NCBI RefSeq assembly: GCF_963675165.1
Contig: NC_087377.1
Span: forward strand, 2,464,824-2,528,823
Source: Halichondria panicea
Lineage: Eukaryota; Porifera; Demospongiae; Suberitida; Halichondriidae
Length of the DNA: 64,000 nt
Reading direction: 5' to 3'
Below are positions 34,001-46,981 of this stretch, one piece after another. The stretch's first letter is position 1. Each line of letters starts with the position of its first letter. Under the pieces are notes generated by a model. That model saw only the letters and a list, made by a program, of their open reading frames with translations. It ran no database searches and was not told where the DNA came from. A program made the translations under genes and the position numbers.

Positions 34001-34053
34001 ATTTTGGTTGAATGTCATTGAAAGGTCATAATTAGTGAAAGGTCACCTCCAAT
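34001..34053. other. Duplication junction with inverted filler
   Basis: Between the end of unit 1 (ttatacacac) and the start of unit 2 (agttggttttta) lie 53 bases that match, in inverse orientation and with few mismatches, the sequence around 27918-27976: caaaaggtcataattagtgaaaggtc-like block and cctccaatag. At the far end of unit 2 the sequence continues differently (acacacatcc...). Confidence 0.75.
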
Positions 34054-34104
34054 AGTTGGTTTTTATGTACTGACTGTCAGACAATTGTCTCATTCCTCCT
34101 CCAG

Positions 34105-37100
34105 TGACCTCTGACCCTCTGTCTGGTCAACAGACACCCAGTGCTGGCGATGAACAACCAGAAACAACTGGTAGGTGACTCTATTATAGCCCAACAATAA
34201 TCATGTGCCTACCCATCTACTGTAGAACGAAGACCTTTCGGTTATATACTGTGTTACATGACTTGTTACTTGTACACCTCAGATACTCAAAATGATTCCA
34301 CACAACTTTCAACGGATGACCAAACCTTGTCAAGTGAGTAATACCAGGGCATACAGTGCATGGGGAGGAAAGTGGACCAATTTACCCTCCCCCATAATGT
34401 TATAGGCTATAATTATTATAATGTGTATTCAATTACTACCTTGTATGATTGAGTATGTGAAAAGACAACGTATATAAAACCGCCCAGAATTCGATCACCT
34501 AAGAACACCTAATTAAACTGGGCACATGTCCTATTTCCCTGTATAGTGTTCATTTTAATATTTCTGTGATTCTGATTGTCTTAAAGTGTTATAGCTGAAG
34601 TCACGTATCATGTTAACACTAGCCAATAATGCACAAATGTGTCAGTATGTATTCATTTGGTGTTTTTTTAATTATTGTTAGCTTTGTCAACATTGCTGGT
34701 TGTGTTTGCAGGCACTCCATTGACTGAGGAAGACTCTGATGCTCTAGAAAAGCTGCTCCTAGACAACAAAATCTCTTTGACTGGTGAAAGGACATATGAG
34801 ACAGTAGTTCACCACCTTCGTGAGCTCGGACATATGGAACTTGCAGCCAACCTGAGGGAAAACCTCGACAAAGGTGGGTAGTAGTTAGTAAGAGCTGTGG
34901 GTAGTAGTAGGTGGGTTGCTGTATTGAAGTTACACTCACCTGTGTTGAATATTGCATTGCATGAAGCCCCTCAAGATGAAAGGGGGAACATAACAGCCAT
35001 AACTTTAGTACTGTAGATATGAGACCTTTTAAATAATATTATGTTTATACTATTTTATAGTTGAATAGCACGATCGAGGGCTTAACGTACTTATGATGGT
35101 AGATATTGCACGTTGTGATACTTCAATATATATTCCATTACTACAATAACGAATATGATGTACTGTATCGTTATACATTTTGAATGAGCTGCCTTACGTT
35201 GCTGTTCCATTTTTACGCCAGTGGTTCAATGACTGTTTTAAAAATGCAACGGGTAAATTATTACTTGAAGCCCCTAAAGATGAAAGGGGGTTATTTCACT
35301 TTAAGTATACCAGTTGATCTGGGTTTTTGAAAGAAATGATGTATTTATTATTTGTAGCACATTAGTAGACCACATTAATTTTAATGATATATATACCTAA
35401 TTTGATACCGCAAATAACCACAGTAAGTTATTAGGTTGGTGGGTGGTGCATTAGGCTCCCCACCATGCCTAATAAACTTTTTTGATACCATTTGAAAGAT
35501 CTCGCTCTTAGAAAAATAATCATTGAAAAATTGAATCCACGGTATTCAATGTGAGATGCATACAGGATATAAATTATATTCGGCTTCAGTCCAAATTGCC
35601 TGTGTATAGTTGTGATGTAAACTCTCAGTGCATGTCTGTACAATATCAATAACATAACGTGTTTGAGTGTATACAGTTTAAGAATTATTGCTCTTTCTTA
35701 TATGCAGTGATTAGAGAGCAAAAGCGATATCTGAAGAAATTGGACGATCTGATGACCGACAAAGACACTATCTCCATGCAGTACCTCCGCCTACTTCTTG
35801 TCGGGCCACCATTCGTGGGGAAAACAACAACTCTTGGCCGTTTACTGAAAGATATTGAAAACATTAGTTCTGCTGGAGACAAGGCAAAGCTACGCAGTAC
35901 GCTACTCACCAATTGCCACCAAGTAGTCGCCTACATGAACAAAGATGCCACAGAATGGGTTTATTCCAAAGACGTAGAAGAGGAAGCAAAGATCCTCTTT
36001 GGCTACATGTACAGTAGCAAGGTCGATGTTCCGAGTGCCCCAACTGAGAAAAAGACAAAAACTGTCCCCGAAAGCGAAAAGCACACAAGCATACCCAAGC
36101 CACTTTCTCTTGAAAAGCCTCAGTCAAAGCTTGAAGAAGAAACACGCTCTGAAATACAAGAGAATGCTCACCAACAAAACAGGCTCATACCCATCAAAGC
36201 TAGATTACAAAAACTGATAAAGAACGGAAACTACTCCGAAATGGCCAAATGTCTCGGCAACACCTTGCTAAACATCAACGATGTTGGAGGACAACCTGCC
36301 TTCCTAGAAATGCTACCAGCCGTATGTAATGGTCCTGCCATGTATCTAGTGTTCTTGGATCTAAGCAAGGAACTTAACGAACCCTACGATATTCCCTTCA
36401 GTCGTGACGACACAGTCATTACTCCATTCAAAGCTGCTCACACAGTGGAAGCCACAGTCTCTCAAATCCTCTCAGCAGTTGCCAGTATCCATCACGTCTC
36501 TCAAGAAGATGCCAAGTACAAAACCACCTCCAAATTGAGCGAGAAGTTTGAAAAGTTCCAACAAGTTCGTCCGGTAGCAGCTTTGATCGGTACTCACGTG
36601 GACAAGTTGGAGAATCCAAAAGAGAAAATCAAGCAAGTCAACGATGCTCTGAAAGCAACCACTCAAAAGTTTGCTGAGATCCTTGTATCACCTCCGTCAG
36701 ATTCTGAATCTTCCTTTTTTGCCGTGGACAACTTTGCTGGAACGGAACAGTCTGACATTGCCCCGATTCGTGATTTCCTGAGCGATGTTTTTGCGTCTCA
36801 TTTCAAGGATGCATCTCTGCCCATCAAACCGAAATGGCTCCTACTGGGCACACTACTGCGGATGGAGTACTCAATCGTGTCGATGGAAGACTGTCTAGAA
36901 ATCGGGAGATTGTTGGAGATGGATGAAGAAGATACCAAATTCTGTCTTTGGTAAGCTTGTAATTTTTGTATTCCTTCCAATTAATGCATATATGTACGGC
37001 AAACATTTAATACAGTAATTACCTCCAATACATGTACGTACGATTTGTGTGTCCATTATTATTCTGTTATAGTTCTCACCTAACCCCCCCCCACACCCAC

Positions 37101-40100
37101 CCACACACACACACACACACACCCACCCACACACACACACACACACAGGTACCTACAGAAGATTGGATCCATACTCCATTACGGGAATGTACCCAATGAT
37201 ATCGATGGCTGGCTAAGCAACCACATGTTCTGCACCCCTGAAGTGATCTTCACTAGCATCAGCCAACTGATCCTTGCTGCTTTACGCATCCTCCATTCTG
37301 AAGGCATTGTCCTCGAGATTGAGCGAGCAGACTTGATCAAGATGGGACAGTTTTCACTGGAGGCCATTATCAAGTACTGTAATGGTCCTGATGTTGCAAA
37401 ACTGCTCAAGAAAGGAGAGATTATCCCAGCCAAGCATCTCATCATACTGCTGCAACATCTCAACCTTCTCTCAGAAATTGTCCACAAAGATGCCAATGAT
37501 TCGAAGGTCACTCGAAGCACGTACCTCATGCCGGCTGTTTTGGACTGTGCTTTACAAGACGAGCTAGCCAACCCACCTCAACCAGACACCAACAACCCAG
37601 AACCACTCCACATCGCATTCAGCTTTGGTTACGTACCAACAGGAGTCTTCTGCGGGCTCATCACTCGACTAGTTTCCCAAGGCCCTCACGGAATTCTAGG
37701 ATTGATGTGGGAATTGGTGGAAGATGGCGTCAAACGAAACTGCGTCTCCTTTTATGTTGACTACGTACACAAAGTGACACTGCTCTCTCACGACAGAAGC
37801 TACGAGATACGAGTTGAACGCAATGCAAAACAGATGGATTTATCTCTTCACGATCTTTGCTCCCACACTTTGTCAGCAATCCTGTATATGCTCAAGAACC
37901 TGTTCCCAAAGTTGATCCTCAGTGTTGCATTTCAATGCTCCTGTCCCAAACACGCAGCAAGCAAGAGTCTCAACAACCTTTGCACCCTTGTTCAAGGCCG
38001 AAAGATCTACTTCCTGTGTGGTAGAAGTCCCGTCACCCTCAGTGAAGCACAACAAGTGTGGTTGGGGAAGGTGAGCTATTCTCCTGCATGCATGTTGGCG
38101 ATGTGTGATCTAAGCTAATACTCATGTACAGCATTTGGAGAAAAGAGACCGTTTGTTATAATAATTATGGCTGATAATGACTTTGTGTGTATGTGTACAG
38201 ATAGGGTGAAGTTTTTTAGGGTGTGCAAGTACAATAGTATAGGACTAAACTTGGTGTACTGTTACATGCAGCATTAATCAGAAGGTATAAAAAATAATAA
38301 GCTTGTGTGTTCTATATACGTGGACAAGTTTGTTTAGTTTGTTAATGTGTCTCGCATTTTCATTTCCCCTTTTTTGTCTTGTCCCTACAGCACGTGTGTC
38401 TAGGAAATAGGACGGAACTAGAGGTGCTAAAGTTTGCTGAGGATGGTTTCTCCTTCCACTGGAGCAAAGAGGGCTCCAGACGTCAGATTAAGACAACTGA
38501 TGATCGGCCCAACACTGTCAGCTTCCCGAGTGTGAGAGAGGAGGACTTTGGTCACTACCAGTGTGAAGTGAAGGATGCAGCTGCTGGGAAAGTGCTCCTC
38601 ACTCTCTACACAGCTCTCTACAAAGAGGACACAAGTCAGTTATCTAACCTCAAGTATCCCCGTTGTCCTAGTTGATCCCATTTATCACATACTAAGTTGT
38701 GATTTTCTACTTATTATACATAACCAGTCAGTGTACACAGTGTTTACTTCCTCTGCCCCACAATGACAACAGAACTCTTACAACTGCCCAATTCTATTTA
38801 CCATAATTATGTGTGAAGCTTTTTATTTGCTAGGGGGCCACTTGTGTATTTAAAGTGTTTGCATTACATTAACTACCGTATAGCGGGTAATTTTCGAGGG
38901 GTAAAATATTCGTTATTTCCGTGGGCAAGCTCCCTATGAAAACAGTTTACCAAAACGCATGCAATGCAGTACAGGCAATAACAGACAAAAATTACCGTTT
39001 TCGATTTGTCAATGAATGCCATGGATTTTTACTCCACGAATATTACCCACTATCTATCTTACTCCCAGTTCTATCAGATCGTAATTCCATGTAGCTATCA
39101 TAATCGGATTGCTATATTCGAAAGCCTTCAGTCTGGAAAATACATGATCTTGATTCCTACAGGCCCCATTAATATTAGTGTGTCTAGCTGTATCTGTTCC
39201 TACACACTACGTACAGATCTTCTAGCCTCAGGCCAGCGCAAAAGGTCATTGCCATCAGATGTAGAAGTTGAATCTCTGTCGAAGCGTCCAAAGAATGATG
39301 TCACTGTACAAGGTATAATTATCTGCAGTTTAAATAACATTCAGTAAAACATGTGTTTGTATACTGATTTTAATTGTGTGTGTAGACAGTTTTATGGTAT
39401 AATTATAATTTAATAATTTACGCTGTGCCCATCATGGTGTCATACAGAGGAAATGATGTCACTTAACTGTGTATGTTTTATCTGTACAGTTCAACAACAT
39501 AAGACGACAGCGACTACAGCTCAGTTGAGTCAAGAGTGCTCGGATGAAGCTCTTCTCCAGTTGTCTACCGAGATAGCTGGCTATGACAAATACAAGCTCA
39601 GGCTGGGCCTCAGTGATGCTGAGATTGAGAATATCGATCAAACCATTGATAATATCCCAGGGAGATTTCACGCTGCTCTAAAGAAGTGGAAGAGTAAAAG
39701 CATCAATTTCGATAATCCATCGAAATCGTCAGCTACTTACGGTCGATTAGTGGAAATTTCCTCAGAGATTGAGGACGGAGAGGCAGTTCGCAGCATTCAC
39801 AAGGCCTGTGTCAAGGATACATGTGAGTTACCTTATTAACTTTGTGAGCTTGCTCGTCATGCAGTTGTGCCATGCAATAATAGTATACAGCATTCTAAGT
39901 ACTATAATTGTACATGTACATGTCATTGGTACGACTCTCCTATAATTATACTAGCTTATTTCCCCTGCCTAATCCATTTTTTCACATGTTTGTTGGAACT
40001 TTAATATTGATTTTAGCATAAGCTAATTAAGGGAACAACTTAATGTGATCACTATAATTATTCACGACATAATTATTGTACAAGTATAGCAATCTAAATT

Positions 40101-40793
40101 GAAGCAATCTTCAATTATAGCCTTGACAGTTGTATTGTGTATGGGGTCTCATGTGACAGTGATAAAATATTTGGTGTACATTTCAGAGTATAGCGTTGTA
40201 TGTCATTGGAAATAATGTGATCTGTACAGTTCAGCCACATGAGACGATAGTGACAGCGACTGCAGCTCAGTTGAGTCAAGAGTGCTCGGATGAAGCTCTT
40301 CTCCAGTTGTCTACCGAGATTGCTGGCTATGACAGATACAAGCACAGGCTGGGCCTCAGTGATGCTGACATTGGTGCTATTGATCTGACAATTGTTGGTA
40401 TTCCAGGGAAATTCCTCGCTGCTCTAAAGAAGTGGAAGAGTAAAAATATTCTCCAATTCAATCCATTGAATTCAACAGCTACTTACGGTCGATTAGTGGA
40501 AATTGCTGCAAAGATTGAGGACGGAGAGGCAGTTCGCAGCATTCACAAGGCCTGTGTGGAGCATACATGTGAGTTACAAATAATTATACCTAGTGAATGA
40601 TCACTTCGACCATTACCTTTGTGAGCTTGCTTGTCAGTACAGTAGTGCCATGCAATAGTGAATTGTATAATTATAGTAAGAACAGCATTCCAAGTGTTTG
40701 CAATACACACTGTCAAAATGGTATTGGATATATACTGCAAGTGTAGGTTTGCTAGTTGCTGACTCTTGTGTCTCCCTCCCTCCTCATGCAGGA
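34105..40793 (+). CDS. ROC-COR GTPase with Ig-like and two death domains (unit 2)
   Basis: Exons 34105-34170, 34283-34333, 34712-34873, 35708-36950, 37149-38070, 38391-38634, 39217-39312, 39490-39822, 40230-40568 and a last one from 40792 keep frame throughout. Motifs: P-loop GPPFVGKTTT, DVGGQPAFLEML, GTHVDKLE, COR with LEMDEEDT and FGYVPTGVFCGLITRL, Ig signature DFGHYQCEV, basic linker SKRPKND, two DDs. Unlike unit 1 it has an intron at 36951-37148 inside COR and no 48-bp linker exon before the first DD. Its upstream neighbour is the truncated ankyrin gene, whose last exon is in the same phase; joined, they give 1,434 codons with a start and a stop. On its own no start codon is evident, because the first exon begins (x)TG ACC. 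Confidence 0.8.
36951..37148 (+). other. Intron present only in the unit 2 ROC gene
   Basis: ctttg|gtaagc ... acacacag|gtacc splits a Trp codon in COR. The unit 1 gene is continuous here (CLLYLHSIGSIL against CLWYLQKIGSIL). The 3' half of the intron is a CA/CCCA tract. Confidence 0.85.
38875..39057. mobile_element. MITE, unit 2 copy of 15161-15343
   Basis: Same ends and same intron position as in unit 1, with small differences. Confidence 0.75.
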
Positions 40794-41064
40794 CTGGAGG
40801 TCATGGATCAGTCAACACCATCAGACACTACCAACACTATAGAACCATAAGCACATTTGCACATTATTTTGTTTTGTTTGACGCTTATTGTGGTAATGAA
40901 TGAAGTGGCATGAGTTTTTTTTACTGACAATGTTCTTGGTATGGATCCTTCAACTTGGGAACAAATATTAGCCAGTAATCTGGTAAAGTATCACTGCAGT
41001 AATGAATTTATAAATTTGCACATGGCCTACTGAGCTAGCTATCGTAGACTCGACTCTGCATGCT

Positions 41065-41635
41065 ATAGACTAGACTAAGAGCTTCACAGCTAGGCAGCAT
41101 TGAAATAGTATAAATGTTATAGCTCCAGTTGCTAACAGAGATGGCTCCATGCACACGAGGAGCAGTGTAGAGAGAGAGAGCTAGCCAGAGAGTGACTGTC
41201 TCGAGGCATCCTGACTGAGTGCTGCTGCTGGTGGATATGGTGGCTAGTCTGCAGAGGGAGCTGGACAATGCTAGGGTGAGTAGTGTCAGGTCTTATTGAG
41301 TGGACCTAGATACTCTATCTATAGACTAGCTCTCTAGCTCCCTTTGTTGTAGTGCACCTATCATCAATGTGTTGCCCCAGAGGTCCGACATGCGTGCACG
41401 AATCACTACAAATGTTAGTGCATTTGGCCTGGACTTATCACATGACATGACCACAATGCACTGAACTTATAGTGATTCGTGCACGCATGTCGGACCTCCT
41501 CTGGTGTTGCCCCACTACCCCCCCCCCCGGGACATACGGGGAAATTTGATCTAATTTGGCCTGAAATGTTGGCCCCATATATACGGGGGGATTTGACCTG
41601 GCTTTGCGTAGTAAAGACTGCTTTTATAACCTGTT
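41065..41635 (+). repeat. First-exon-like block with nested MITEs, unit 2 copy
   Basis: Identical copy of 17865-18435. The short ATG exon is at 41237-41275 and the hairpin MITE at 41381-41497. Confidence 0.6.
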
Positions 41636-41888
41636 GATGTCATCATCATTTGTTACAAGCAAGCAACTTTACCTTTTCTATTTAAGTGAATCCGAAAAAA
41701 GGCTTGTACATAATTTATACATGTTGTAATCTATGTCAGAGTATACAATTTCTAAAGCTGGTCACTTTCCCTAAAAGTACATAATTATACATGTTTGTGA
41801 TCTAATTGTAGTATAATCTTATGTCATCGTATACAATTTCCTAAAAATAACGAATAATAATAATTATTATGTTCACATGTGTGTACAG

Positions 41889-42263
41889 GAGGATTGTCAG
41901 CAGAGGAGCATCCTAGCAAAACTGACCAAACAGTAGAAATTCCAAAACTGTTTCTGACTGGAGCTGATCCAAATAATTCGCGATAGTCTCAAAAATGCAA
42001 GCAAAGATTGGTTTGATTTAGGATTGGCTCTCGGAGTGAATATTACTGACTTGAAAGACATTGAAGACCAACACGCTAGTAACAAACGACGCCTAACAGA
42101 GATGGTGGGCAAGCGTCTTGAAGTCACTCATCCACCCATGACATGGCCTTACATATGTGAATGTCTAAGGAGTCCTACTGTTGAGCGTAACGATGTAGCC
42201 GAGGAAATTGAAGGCAAGTATGTGAGGACAGCAACTGCAGTTGCTCATAGTGCCACCAATTGA
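41889..42263 (+). pseudogene. Death-domain exon with the same frameshift, unit 2 copy
   Basis: Identical to 18689-19063, including the break after GADPNN, so the lesion predates the duplication or both copies share a sequence error. Confidence 0.65.
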
Positions 42264-42543
42264 TCATGAGAACCTGACAAGGTACGTTTGTACTAATGTA
42301 TTATTATGATCCTTTACTGATATATACTTTTTTTATTGCATAGCTTGAAGGGGACGAATAAAGTAAAGAAGCATAAAGAAGCATACATGCAAGAATTAAG
42401 TAAAGAATTGACTGACTCTGTGCTAACAATGTCGTCTATATAGCCATTATTATAAAGTATGAGTACTGTGACATGTTCAAGCATTGTTCATTTGTTCCTT
42501 GTAAGGGATCAGCATCTTATTCTTATAGAATAATTATTTATAA

Positions 42544-42839
42544 TTGAGGTGTTTGTTTGACGATCCTTACCCACTGGCCATGTGGTACAATGGGGTCAAG
42601 GAAGTACTTGCACTAGCGCTACTCGCGAGCACGGCGCTGCTATTACTAACCGTCTACCTCAACAACACAAGTCTCTCCTGTCATAAAGAGCTACCACGAG
42701 TACAGCATCCTGTACAGAAAGGTGTGTGGATCTACCAGCCATTATATTCTGCACCTAGTATCAATCATCTCTATAAAAATAATAATGTCTTATTCATTTT
42801 CCTCGTACAGCTATCGGTGGGTCAGGTATCCAGCACTGA
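42544..42839 (+). CDS. Possible small membrane protein fragment, unit 2 copy
   Basis: Identical to 19344-19639; same uncertainty. Confidence 0.3.
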
Positions 42840-42882
42840 ACAGAATATTGACCAGCGACTACTAACACTCAGTCTAAAACCA

Positions 42883-42959
42883 GACATTGAGCTCAGGGGA
42901 AAGGTGATGTAATGAAATAATGACTATAATTATTTCACCTTTCCCCTGAGCTCAATGTC
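42883..42959. repeat. 24-bp-arm hairpin, unit 2 copy
   Basis: Identical to 19683-19759. Confidence 0.65.
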
Positions 42960-43600
42960 AATGTATACTTTATACGAGGCAATAATATTTCAGAAGCTAT
43001 CTTTGATTGGCAACAACTTGAGTTCAATTACAATTCTAAAGAATGTATTTTGTAGCTTTTTGAAAGGCCTATCAAATGGTGTGTTTAGATTAGCGATTGC
43101 TTTAATTTATAATGTCAGTAATTTGCCCCGGCCCTCTCTCCTAGGTTGGTTGCAGGAATATGAAGCGTCTCATGCTGTACGTGAGTGACAGTCTACCAAT
43201 GTACACTCTGGACTGGCCCTGGGTGGACTAAAACAAGTAAGCTATCATAGACTATAATTATTAGCTGCAGCATTGGAAGATGTAATTATATGTCATGCAC
43301 AACATGCAGGTACATGTATCTGCCTAAAATGTTCCCAAGTTCTGGCTATTTTTAATATTCAATTTCCTGACAAATTTGCTTTTGATAGCCTAACGTGCGA
43401 CTCTAGATGGTTATTTATGTCCAGAGGTGGTTAGTACCAACCACCACCACCGACCAGTGTGGGCACATCCCTGTACATGTACTTGAACACTTATTACACA
43501 CCCCTCACCCATCCACTCCACCCACACACACACCCCACCCACACACTCACCCACACATGCACACACTCCACACCCATACACACCCTCACACTTCCCACAG

Positions 43601-44624
43601 GTTGCTAGTACGTTCCACGTTCTGTGTGCAGTGTACAAAGCTGTAGTGGCCAGAGAACCAGACTAGAAGTGTCTACTCTGAAATAATTTTCTCTCTCTCT
43701 CCTTCAACGAACGTAAGCAGTGATGGTGTATGACATCATGATTATGACATCTTTGTGTACAGATCAGCGAATCTTTCAAGAGATTGGGAATTAAAGACAC
43801 TTCGCAAAATATTCTCCTATAGTGGCACTGCATTCAAATGAGGCTGATGCAAAGGTATCGTGCATTTAGTGCATTCAGTAGCTGAAATTTCTTATCATAC
43901 CACTACCTCTAGATCGATCTAGCCACTACCCACATCATCTGAAAAGCCTCTGTCTAAGCGTTAATTCACATTCTTGGAGCCGTTCAAAGATTCTTTTTTC
44001 CCCCCTCCCTTTCTTCCACTATTATGCATTTCTTTGATCACTACAACCTGTAACCATTCATTATTTTCTCACTCAGGCGTCTGATTTATTGGGCATGATT
44101 GAGGGTGACCTAACACCATTGCAAGGCATCCACTCGTGTAATAATACACAGAGTATAATCAAGGTAACCATCTCAAAGCACAACCTTTTATCAAAGAGCT
44201 TTTATCGTGGCAGTTTCTTAATACGATTTAAGTAATAACACACGGCCTGGAAGTACATGTACACTTTTTTACTAGAACTTCTGTCTTACATAAGCATCAA
44301 ATACAATTAACGCTAGTAACGCGAACATACTGTACAGGGTTGCATCCAAGGGCCCCCCCTGGTCACAATTTCTACCCCCCCCCCTAGGATCTGTCAGATT
44401 CATTAATAGGCATATAATTCTGATAACTTCGCCCCACCTACATTTTTCATTTCCCCAATTCGCCCCCCCTGATTCAAAATCCTGGATACAGCCCTGATAC
44501 AGTGAACACACCACACACCCACACACACCCACACACCCACACCCACCCACACACACAGGAGTACAAGATTCCTTCTGAAGAGCTGATCATAATTATACTC
44601 ACTAGTGAACTGTGTAGTTACTAG
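43601..44624 (+). pseudogene. TPRKB: TPRKB C-terminal part, frame-broken, unit 2 copy
   Basis: Exons 43601-43712, 43763-43854, 44077-44163 and 44559-44624 repeat the unit 1 fragment with the same frame breaks. The C-rich MITE copy at 44333-44498 lies in its last intron. Confidence 0.65.
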
Positions 44625-45162
44625 GCTAGTCATCAAACACGTTACCTAGGTCACCATAGTTAATGTGTTGTGTGGTGGCTATAATCATTATCAAGAGTTC
44701 ATGAACTCTTGTCATTATCAACACCCACACATTCTACTTCTCTAGATCTAATGGAAGTCTATAAACTTGCATATAGACGCCTTTTGAGTGGGCCAATAAT
44801 AATGATGTCTCTATAATCAAGGCATATAATCTTTTCAGTGCAGTTGGCAAACAACGAACGATTATATATATGGAATGGGCCTTGAATGGACTTGTTTTGC
44901 GACGGCATGTACTTGTACTTGCGCAATTTTATGTTTTGTGACGTTGACTCTTGTACCTATAGCTATGCTAATATTTATAATAGCAAGAATCACTACGTAC
45001 ATGTGCACGATTGTTTCTCTTATAAGTTATTAGCAATTGCAAAGCAATGAATTGTTGAAAAAAAGTTACTGCCTAATGAAAGGCAAGACTGCTGCGGCGC
45101 CTACAGCTCAATACTGATAGTGCACTAGCCTCGATCCCAGGCCGCACTTCCCACTTCCCTAG

Positions 45163-45600
45163 TGATGAAGGAATCGATCTTAGATCATGTTTGCCATAAA
45201 TACTGCAATTTGATTGGCTAAAGGAAGTGTTCTACCAACTTAGAAAATCATATACTTATTTAGATCATGTTTGTCATAAATACTGCAATCTGATTGGTTA
45301 GAGGAATGTTCTATCCAATTTAGAAAATCATGTACTTCAATAGAAAATCATGTACTTCAATAGAAAATCATGTACTTCACTTAGAAAATCATGTAGCAAA
45401 GATTAGATAAGAACATTCAAATCTGATTGGCTAAATACTCATGGTTGCTATGATCTAAAATGCTTAGACACTGTTTAGGAAGTTTCCACATGATTTAGAA
45501 GTCTGTCCTCAGGGCTAGTAGAACCCTCACTGCGTTCGGGATACTACAACCAGCCCTTTGGGCTTCTAAATCATGTAGAAACAGTTTATATCCCATTGCT
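45163..45600. repeat. Repeat-rich ATTGG block, unit 2 copy
   Basis: Identical to 21963-22400; the 20-bp tandem units are at 45321-45390. The palindrome caagagttcatgaactcttg is at 44692-44711. Confidence 0.5.
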
Positions 45601-46018
45601 ACGTTGTTGCCAAGTGCAATATGCAGCATAATGCACTGCTGAAAGTCACAATGCACTAACCGCAAAGTCATAATGCATAACCACAAAACGCCCCTCTGCC
45701 AATTAGACAGACAATTAAAATTATCATGAGAAATTAATAACAAGTATCAAAGTAAAGCCATGCAGGAATGTTCAGGTCGAGCCACGCCTAACTAAGCCAC
45801 GCCCAACTAGTTCTCGACCTTGTGATGCATGTCAATTCTGTTTCACCATAGCACTAGAAGCAGCTCTTTTTGCTGGGGGCTTGAGCTGTCTTGCAGCAGT
45901 GTAGAGGCGAGCTTCTTGGCTTGGTTGTGATGCCGAGGATAGAACACGTGGAGGGTTGTTCGATAGTCTCGCACCAGCCCCGATTAAAAATAGTTATTTA
46001 CTGATTCAGTCCGTATAT

Positions 46019-46603
46019 CAGAGGAGTAGGAAGATGTTTTTGTAAGGGGGTGCTTTACAAATCTGGGGGTCCGGGGGCTTGCCCCAGGAAAATTTTGGCA
46101 CTCTACATTCCCGGAGATTAATTCTGAGCAAATTTGGTATAAAATTATCAGTATCAAAATTTTTATGCTATATACTTTAAATCTATTAAGTGGGTATGAA
46201 TATACAATAAAAAAGATTGCATTGCATGTGTCATTGTACTTCGGAGGAACGTTTCAATCTTCGCAGTGAATGTTTTAACTACAGCATGTCTATTTTAGGA
46301 TCCAATTACACTTGATCTATAGTCTAGCTACCCTCTTTAGTAGCTGTTCATGGCTACCATTGATGTCAAAAATGAGAGGAGACTTGCTTGTTGCAGATTC
46401 GCAATGTGCTTGCTCGAGATATCTACGATGTGGTTCATCTAGCTGACCTTTGTACTGTGTACGTAACTATGCTAGTATAGCTAGCTAGCTAGCTAGCTAC
46501 TAGCTGGACTTCTAGCTAGCTGCTTCATGGAGCAAGTAGGTAAGGTAGCTTGAGATAAGGGGGTGCTCCAGCACCCTGAGCACCCGTGCTTCCTACGCCA
46601 CTG
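46019..46603. mobile_element. Noncoding 'gtggcgtaggaag' element, unit 2 copy
   Basis: Identical to 22819-23403. Confidence 0.6.
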
Positions 46604-46677
46604 TATATATCCTAGGTGATGTCAATTCTGATGTTCAAATGACTGTTTTGCTGTTTTTGCAGTAAATAAATCAGTTG

Positions 46678-46780
46678 TTGACTGGTTGCCTAGTAATTAT
46701 GGTTTATAAACAACCTCAGCCTCGGGCTGCGCCCTCGGCATTGGTTGTTTATAAGCCATGATTACTAGTCAACCAGTCAA
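46678..46780. mobile_element. Hairpin MITE, unit 2 copy
   Basis: Identical to 23478-23580. Confidence 0.7.
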
Positions 46781-46981
46781 TAACTATAACTTATGGACCT
46801 AGCGTTCAAATAGAAAACAATTGGGGCTGGCTGTGCGAGACTAGTTGTTCGAGCAGAAGTAACACTGAGCTGTTTCTTCGCAGCAGTAAGTTTAGTAGCC
46901 ACATCCACCTAGTCATTTTCATAGCTACTATAATTAAATCTGTGCGCTGCTATTTTTAGAACATACGTTTTATCTCTACAG

